Source: Portunus trituberculatus (Eukaryota > Arthropoda > Malacostraca > Decapoda > Portunidae). From it: DNA of 64,000 bases. Below, piece by piece: positions 15,201 to 24,670 of this stretch. The DNA is taken from NCBI RefSeq assembly GCF_017591435.1, contig NC_059295.1:37519039-37583038 (forward strand). The letters run 5' to 3'. Both the position numbers and the translations under genes were made by a program. Positions within the stretch are counted from its first letter, which is position 1, and the number at the start of each line of letters is the position of its first letter. The notes below the pieces were generated by a model that was not told the origin of the DNA, did not search any database, and saw nothing but the letters and a program-made list of their open reading frames with translations.

Positions 15201-16396
15201 GCCTCTTCCACCAATTCCTTATATCTTCTCCTCTCTTCCTCATTTCTATTCTTTCTCACAAACACCTCTTTACAACCTTCTTAACTTTGATGTTCTATAT
15301 AGGATATCCTCCGCAGATTGTTGTGACTTCAGTACTACTTTAATCGGTCTGCTCACTCCTCCTTATACGGACCCAGTCTATGGATCTCTTCCACTTCTTC
15401 TTGTAGGTCTTTTTTTTCATCATCATTTAGATTTTTGAACAGATCTCTTACCGTTTTTAATTCTTCCTTAATTCTCTTAGGCTTATATGTTATATTTTGT
15501 TCTTTCATCCCAAATATTAACACACTCTTCTTCTTTTCTGCTATTTCCTTATCAATGTTTCCTTATTCTTCATTACATTAACCAGTTCCTTGGACCTTTC
15601 TTTTTTGTCTTCCTTCAACTGATCTTTAATTATTTCTTGTAATCCAACCATCTCTGCTTCCCTCGACTCAGTCCATTGTGTTTTCTTCAGTTCCCATTCC
15701 TTTCAAACCTTTCATTCTGCTCACTAATCATTTCCTTAAAGTCATCTTTCTCCTTTACTACTCTCTCCATTTTCTCCTCCAACCGTCTCTTGTATTTTTC
15801 AACCTCCACTCTCAAGTGTGCATTCTCATCCACCAATCGTTTTTCATTTTCCTCCAGTCTCTTAACTCTTTCCTTCAAAGCCTTGGAATTCTCTATCCTG
15901 CTCCTCCTCACTCCTCTGAACTTTTAATTCCTTCACCAACTCCTCAAATCTCTTCTCCAACATTACCAATCTACCTTGCATTGTTGCCCTGTTGAAGATG
16001 GACTCATGCTTTGACTGGCCACTTTCGGCTTTGCTCCCTGGGCCTCATCGACATATTTTGAATTTGGTAATTTATTTCTTATCGGTCTATCCATTTTTTT
16101 TTTACTCTTCCTGGGAGCATGTGGGTGTGTGGTCACTGGGGGCCAGGCCTGGTAGCTACGTGTGTGTGGTGGGATGCGTTGGCGGCTGCTATGGCTGGCC
16201 TTTGTGTGGGTCCCGCTCTGTCGTTTGGAGTGTGGAGGTTCTCACACCTCCAATCACTCCCATGTACACGCCACCAGGCTACTTTCACTCTGTACACTTG
16301 TTCACTCGCTCTGGTTGTGTGTCTGGGTGTGGGTGTGGGTGTGCATGGGTCAGTATAGCCCACCACCACAACTGTTTTCACCACCACCACCGCTAA

Positions 16397-16430
<34 letters not shown>

Positions 16431-19400
16431 ATGTGTGTTTCTTATAAAGTTTCTTGTCATAAAAAGAAAATGGTGCATTAATGTACTTTCATTAATATGT
16501 TCTGCAGGGCGGGTGTTGGGTGTCACAATCCACAGTGCTGATCGGCTTGAAGGGTCCCTGCTACTGTTCCCACATCCTGTTGTTCAGGTTTGTATGAGTA
16601 TAGACATATCTGCTCTTTGTTGTTTTTAAATATTAAAAGTAATGTATCAGGCATGAAAAGATCACTTTCACTTGTACTGCTTAAATTTCTTATGATCACT
16701 GATTTTAAACCAATGAAAACAAAGATATGAAGGTAAAGAAACATTTTTCTTGATGTAATAGAGAAGTATTTTAAATTGTGGTTTTGTTTTTTATGTGGAT
16801 TTGAGATAAAAAGTGGCATTTATTTGAGAACTGGAAATGAGTATAAGAGAAATGTATTAAGTACTATACACTGTAAGGGGATAGGAATGGTAGAAGATAA
16901 AAGAAACCATACAGGACTAGAAATTTATATTTTTCAATTACATCTTTTCATTTTAGAATAATAAATGTACTAGACATGTCACAGTTTAAAAGCATCTACT
17001 TTATTGTGAGGAATCATGGTAATACTGTAGTGAAGTAAAAGTTTTGTTGCATTTCAGGTGTACATCTGCAACATGGACACAGGGCAGTTTTTACAGAAAT
17101 CATCGCCAGAGCGGAAAGTAACATCCTATTATGAGAGAAGTGAAGTGGACTACATCCTTCCCATCATGACCAGTCCCTTTGACATCAAAAAGGCCAGGTA
17201 TGTGACACAGCAGGGAAAAAAAGGATATTTTGTTTCATTGGAAATGTTTATTTTTGCCTTTTTACTGTAGTTTGCTAGTCATTTAATCTATTATTTTGTG
17301 ACAAATAACTAATAAACCTTAAGTACTTTTACATAAATGTAGAAATAGGAGCACATGATTGTAGAAGGCACCATAAAATACAGTTTGGTAAGTGTGGTAT
17401 ATAGCATCATGAAACTAAAGTAGTAGTTGATTATTTTGTTAAAAAAAAAAAGAGCTTATTGTGATACTCAAATTTATACAACTTCTCTTTCTTGCAGAAG
17501 CACATACTGCCGATGGGAGGAGCAGTTGGTCTTTAATGAACCACCAGAGCACTTCACCTCAGATGACCCCCAAGTGTTGGTGTTCTTTCAACTGATGGAT
17601 TTCCCACCCTCAGTTGACAATAGTCCTGGCATTCCCGAGAGTACAACCAGAGACTGGGTAACCTTTGCCTGGGCCTTCCTGAAGGTCAAAGGCACCAATG
17701 GTCATGTCAATATTGGAGAGCAGTTGAGGTTACAGATGTGGAGGCCAAGACGTTCCTCCAAGGTGAGCCTCAAAGACCTTCACAGCTGGTGGAAGAGTGG
17801 CAGCAGAACCAAGTACCCATCCACCCTGCATGTCACCCTGCAGGAAGTGGTCATCCCTCTCAACCCACAGCCAACCCTCAGGTCAGTTGAGACTTGAATC
17901 TGATTATGTATTTACCTATTTATGTCTTACAGGGCCTGAGCTAAGCTGTATGTGTCCTGCCTCCTTGTCCACACTTGTCATATCTCTCTTTCATCTGATT
18001 GATACATGTTGTATCTACAACATCACTATTCAGTTTGTTCCACTTGTCAATACTACAGTGGGGGAAGCTGTATTTCTTCACATCATTTAAACAAATGTCT
18101 TTTGTTAGTTTTTTTGCATGTCCTGGCTGCTTTTATCAAATCCCTGTCCAGTATGTCAATTTTGTTCACTATTTTGTACATTGTTATCATGTCACTCCTT
18201 ATTCTTCTCTCTTCCAATGAGGTCAACTCCAACCTCTCCAATCTCTCCTCGTAAGTTATCTCCTTGAACCCTTGTATCATCCTTGTTGCCAGCCTCTGCA
18301 CCCTTTCCATCTTCTTCACATGTTTCTTCATACAAGGTAACCAGATGATTGCTGCATACTCTAACTGAGGTCTTATTACGGTGCATAGTATTTTCCTCAT
18401 CATTCTTTCATCCAGATAGTGAAATGCAAGTCCTATATTCTGAAGCATATTGTATGTTTTTCGAAATATCTTGTTGATATGTTTCTCCGGGGACAGATTG
18501 TTTTATACAATTACACCTAAGTCCTTCTCTTCACTGGCCCCTCCAATTATCTCTTCTCCCAGTTTATAAACCTTGTATGGCCTGTATTTACTTTTTCTCA
18601 TTTCCATAACATGACACTTGCTTATATTAAACTCCATTTGCCAGTGTTTACTCCACTGGTATATCTTGTCCAGATCCTCCTGTAGCCTATTACAATCTTG
18701 CAGGGTTTTTACTCTCCTCATTATCTTGGTATCATCCGCAAACATGTTCATATAACTATCTATTCCTGCTGGCATATCATTAACATAAATAAAAAACATG
18801 ATAGGACCAAGCACTGACCCTTGAGGAACTCCACTGGTCACCTTTCTCCTCTCTGACTTTTTTCCCTTCACTACCGATCACATCTCTCTCCCTACCAAGT
18901 AATTCTCCATCCATTCTGCTAATTTGCCACTCACTCCTCCAGTCTTCCTTAATTTCCACATCAGTCTATTATGTGGCACTTTATCAAAGGCCTTCCATAA
19001 GTCCAGATAAGCAGAATCCACCCAACCCTCTCTATCTTGCAATATGTCAGTCACTCTTGAGTAAAAACACAATAAGTTGGACATGCATGATTTTCCTTTC
19101 CTAAAACCAAACTGTCTTTCACTCAGGATGTTTACACTCCATTTATTCTGAATCACTTCCTCACACACCTTGCACCAAATACTAGTCAAAGACACTGGTC
19201 TGTAGTTTGACAGTTCCGTTCTACAACCATTTTTATATATGGGCACAATGTCTGCTCTTTTCCATTCCATAGGCACCCTTCCTGTTCTTATGGTGGTTTC
19301 CACAATGTCAAAAATGGGGCCCAACAATTGATCTTTACACTCTTTCAGCATTCTTCCAGATATAACATCAGGCCTCATTGATTTATTAACATCTATGTTA

Positions 19401-22400
19401 TTTATAATTTTCTCTATATCATCTTTACTGACAATGATGTTGTGCATTTCTTTTACTTGGTTCAACCTTTCTCATATGAATGGTTCCTCATTTGTAAACA
19501 CCTTACAAAAGTTGATGTTCAATATTTCAACTCTATCACTAACATCCTTATATATTTCCTCCCCAACTTTTACTTTTTCCATTGCCCCTTTTTTTTTTAT
19601 TTAATTTTCCACTTATGAACTTGTAGAACATTTTGGGATCACTTTCACATCTCTCCACCACCCTCCATTCGTATTCCCTTTGTGCTGTTCTCCTTACTTC
19701 AAGATATCTATTTCTTGCAGTTATATATGTTTCCCTTGATAATACTTCATTATTCTTGAATTTCTTCCATGCCTTTTCCTTGTTCTTTGCCTCCTCACAA
19801 TTTCCATCAAATCAGTGTTTTTTTCTTAAAGTCTTCATTCGATAATATGGCACAAACCTCTCTATAGCAGTATTATATGCATCCATAAATTTATCATATT
19901 TTGATTGGATATCTGCCTCCTGATACACCACAGACCAGTCCATTTCACTAAAAAATTCCCTTAGATGATTGTATATTGCCTTGGCATAGTTTAATCTTTC
20001 CTTCTTGTACGTATCACCCTTCACCATGTCCATTCCCGTATCCAACTTGAATCTTAAGACATCATGATCACTTTTCCCCAGGGGACATTCATGTTCAACT
20101 TCATCCCTTAGACAGATGTCTTTAGTGAACACCAAATCTAACCTTGTCGGGGCATCCTTCCCCTTGCACCTTGTTGCTTCTCTCATCCAGTGTGTCATTA
20201 GGTTATCTATTATCATGTTTAACAACTCCTCTCCCCACTCACCACCATTCACCACTTCAAAATCTTCCCACACTACTTCCTTACAATTAAAGTCCCCAAC
20301 TAACACCACTTTATTCTTTTTGACAATTTCATCTTTCAATCTATTTAGGGCACTTCTCATCACATTTTGGTGCTATTCATTATCTCAAGCACTTGTTTTG
20401 GGTGGCATGTATACTGTTATGTTGTTAATGTCTTGTTTTCCATCTGTTATAAGCATAAAATCACTTCTTCACTCTCTCTGCTAAAGTTAACCTCCTTCAC
20501 TATCAGATCTTTTTTAGTTAATACCATTACACCACCACCTCCTCTTACCACTCTATCGCTTCTTCATAAATTGTAGTATCCTTCCTCAAACCAATCTAAT
20601 TTTACTTCCGGTTTCAACTTTGTTTCGACTACACACATGATATATGGTTCTTTACTTCTTAAATAGTCCATGCACACTCCATTCTCTTTGACAAAAAGCC
20701 GTCTATATTTGTGTATGACACTCAAATTCCGTTTCCATTCCTTTCATTCTCCGCCTTTGTCTGTGTACTATTTACTTTGTCTAATTTATCCACCACTTCC
20801 TCGACCTCTCATTTCTGACCTTCCAAAAAAACTTTTTCATGTTTTCCTCAGATCTTGCCTCATTTTTTTCCCTCGCTTCCATTACTAGTTCTCTCATTTT
20901 CACTTTTTCTTCTTGTGTCACACTCCTTTTTATGTAAATCATTTTTGTTTCATGGTAATTTTTCAATTTCCAAGCTCTCCTCAGTATGGCCTCGGCTGCC
21001 ACCTGGGATTTTAACTTCAACTTTAGTGGTCTGCTTTTACCTTCTTTGTATGTCCCTAGTCTCACACTCTCTTCCACTTCAACAAACAAACCATCTTCTG
21101 AGATCTTGCTCAATAAATTCTTAATCTTGTCACTTTCTTTCTCCCTCCTTTCCTGCCAGTTTCTATTTATGTATTTGACTCAGTGTGGACATGCTTCACA
21201 CAGGGATTAATTTTCTGTTACAGTCTAGACTTATAATGCATATTGTGTAGAGGTGAAATGTACAAATGATCCTCCTGCAGTGTAATTGATATGGATGAGT
21301 CCTCCATTTTTATGGACTGAGATGGATTGTAATTCAGTGATAACTCCCAGCCATCAGGAGAGAGTTGATTCATACACACTGATGATGATAATTTTTGAGA
21401 ATTCAGTGTTAGGGACATGCATTTTAGTTTAATCTCAAGAACCTTTTTCATACATGTAAGAAAATATGCATTACAAACATACATAAAAAGGTTACAGATA
21501 GATGTATCATGAGTGATTTGAACAGGATTATGTAAAAAACCAAGGAGCAACATTAGTGTACACTGTTTCTTATGAATGAATGAATGAATGAATGATGTAA
21601 GGAAACATAAATGGGATTGTTTATTGTTTCAGTAAACTTGATTAGAATATTACATCATTCATAGTTTTTTTTTTTTTATTATTTATTCAATGCTATTTTT
21701 CAGATCCATGATAGCAACCCAAGCAGAAGGAATACCATTTGACCTGGCACACTCCCTGGAACATTCCTCCCCAGTAGGGTCAAGTGGCAGCTTAGCACAC
21801 GCAGTACACAAGCCAGTGGTTGTTTGGGGCCGCAAACCCAACCAGTCCTGTAGAATTGGCAGCTTTGTCAAGTACTGTTTTCCTCATTCTGAAAAAGGAT
21901 GTCTTGTTGTCAAGTTCTCACATGATGGTCTCAGAATTGCATGTGGCAATCACAAAGAAGTATTTATATATGATGTACTGGCTGGTCACCTAGAGCAAGC
22001 ATTATGTGGTCATCTTGGGCTTATTTATGATATATGCTGGAGCATAGATGACACCCACATCCTTACTGCCTCAGCTGACTCAACTGCAAGAATATGGAAA
22101 TTGGGAAGTGCAGAAATACATAGCCAAAGTGAAGTATTGGCACATCCTTCTTATGTTTATGTTGCTCGATTTGTTCCTGGTACAGTCCATGTAGTAGTGA
22201 GTGGCTGCTATGACCATGTGCTCAGAGTCTGGACATGTAGTAAGAAAGGAAGCTACTCAATTTTGCAAGAGATAACTAATCATCTTTCCTTTATTAATGC
22301 ATTGTGCTTTAATGGTGAAGGGGATGTTCTGTACTCTGGAGACAAACAAGGAATGATTTTTGTGTGGAATGTGAAAATCTCCCCTAAAGATAAAAGTAAA

Positions 22401-23980
22401 AGAAAGGCCAAGATACTTAGTCTTAAACATGAGGCTAAAGTTCCAGACATTGTTGGAAATATAATTAATTCCATTACCGCTCATCCCGGTGGCTTCCGTT
22501 TATTGGTTCACACAAGGGACAGTCAGTTGAGGCTTGTCAATCATCAACACTGGACAGTGACTCACAACCTTCGTGGTGCTCTCAACGTGCGTGAACAGCT
22601 GCGGAGCTGCATCAGCCCCTGTGGAACGTGGGTGGTCTCTGGAAGTGAAGATGGAGGACTCTTTGTGTGGAATTCAGACACAGGAGAGATGGCTGCATCA
22701 GTGATGGACCTGCCATTATATGGAACTGTTTCCTGTGCGGACTTCCATCCTCATGACCACATGGTGGCAGTCTGCTCTTATTCTAGTGAATCTCCTGTCT
22801 TAATTTTAGCTCATGCACCAAATGCACCACCAAATACAAATCTGTCAATCTCAGTTGAAGCATCTTCAACAAGGAATCACTACAGCTCCTTGAGAATCTC
22901 AAGTCCACAGCAGTCAGTGTTGCAAGGACTGGATGCTTACAAGACAGTTACAAGCAGGACATCAGTCACAGTGGAGAAAATTCACAAAATTTCTCAAGAA
23001 CACAATATGCTGTCATTAGGCAACTGCAATTCAACCTTTTGCTTTTCATCAGAAGAAAAGGAAAATTCACTCTTTACAATGAAGATTCACGAGTCAAAAA
23101 GTGGGCAACACTTCATGATGGCTCGAGAAGATGCCATTCTCAAAAAGCTGGACTCCGTGCTAAAGATGGCCACTGAGGAGCCACTCAACTTTACTATGGA
23201 CAGCAGCAGGTACTAATTACTTCATTGCTCTCTTGCTGTTTATATTCATAGATGAAAATGAAGATGAATGTAGTAAAAAGAAAAGTGATAATAATTTGAT
23301 CCCTTTTTATACTTTTATCTTGGGAATATACAGTACTGTGAACTTTTCATGCAACTTGAACCTTAAGGCCCATCCAGACAATCAAGCACAGCTCAATGGG
23401 CACTGCCCACAAATGGGCAAAGTCCACAGGCACAACTCTAGTGGTTTCCGCATGCTGTTCAGCTGGCCTAGTAACCCAGACAGCAACTGAAGTGAGTGGT
23501 TGTCCAGGCAGGACCAGCAGGCTGTGTGTGGTATGAAAACTATGAGTATGGTGCAGGTGATAAAGCTTTATTGAATGTAGAACATGAGATTGCTAGCACT
23601 AATTCATGTGGGGAGCATGAATAGACAGATTGGTCAGTCACTAAAGTGAACCAAGACAACCTCAACCCCTCACTCTCATAGAAAGCTTCAGGTGTTTGTC
23701 ATATAACCAAGCATGGCAGTGTCTTTTCGCAAAATGACTAACAGGGGCACTCTGTCCATGTTCTAGTGGGCACAAGTGGTAAACTAGTCAATGGGCAAAC
23801 TGCTTGTTTCTGCCCACATTATTTGGATGGGCCTTTAATATGTACTAGATAACACCTTCATTAATCTAGTGAGTTTTATACTACCATTGTAATTAATGTG
23901 ATGCTTCTCTTGGAATTCACTCTCTCATAGGGTTGCCTACTGGAAGTTTCTACTTCCTTCTCAACCTCACCCTGTTCTTT

Positions 23981-24068
<88 letters not shown>

Positions 24069-24575
24069 CACGTGCACATGCGATCTACGAGATCACTTAG
24101 TAAAAAGATAGCCAAGGGAGTATGCTTGAAAGATGTGAAGATATAGTTTGAGCAAGGAGTGTGCATAGTTTTAAAGGAAAGTTGGATGTGTATAGATATG
24201 GAGACGGGGCCAGACGAGTATAATACCCAGGCCCTGTAAAAATTACAACTAAGTGAATTACACACACACACACACACACACACCCGGTAGCTCAGTGGTT
24301 AGAGCACTGGCTTCACAAGCCAGAGGACCGGGGTTTGATTCCCCGGCCAGGTGGAGATATTTGGGTGTGTCTCCTTTCACGTGTAGCCCCTGTTCACCTA
24401 GCAGTGAGTAGGTACGGGATGTAAATCGAGAAGTTGTGACGTTGTTGTCCCGGTGTGTGGTGTGTGCCTGGTCCCAGGCCTATCCGAAGATCGGAAATAA
24501 TGAGCTCTGAGCTCGTTCCGTAGGGTAACGTCTGGCTGTCTCGTCAGAGACTGCAGCAGATCAAACAGTGAAACA

Positions 24576-24670
<95 letters not shown>

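Larger units (their letters stand above)
12235..16398 (-). mobile_element. LINE copy D, near full length
   Basis: About 4.16 kb on the - strand. It has ORF1 (about 15990-15056), endonuclease (about 14760-14245), RT (13662-12901) and C-terminal domain (12663-12415), with the 3' terminus ATTCACCTAGTTG. The 5' part (16011-16398) is GC-richer, begins at a CAC-rich block, and directly follows an AC tract at 16399-16429, so I take it as the element's 5' UTR. The length matches copy B (about 4.0 kb), supporting both as near full-length. Multiple frameshifts. Confidence 0.87.
17904..21176 (-). mobile_element. LINE copy E, related family, in jouberin intron 7
   Basis: About 3.27 kb on the - strand with partial ORF1 (about 21113-20700), endonuclease (20363-19812), RT (19465-18503) and C-terminal domain (18448-18083). 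The 3' end shares TTACAGGGCCTG with the other copies but has no AC tail. A perfect 10-bp repeat, TTATGTATTT, occurs at both ends (17904-17913 and 21167-21176) and may be the target-site duplication, although part of it overlaps the family's 3' consensus. Confidence 0.87.

Noticed and set aside
24284..24356. A functional tRNA-Val gene
   Set aside because: Boxes A and B and the anticodon arm are present, but the acceptor stem does not close and 225 bases of SINE body plus a TA tail follow, so it is a SINE head.
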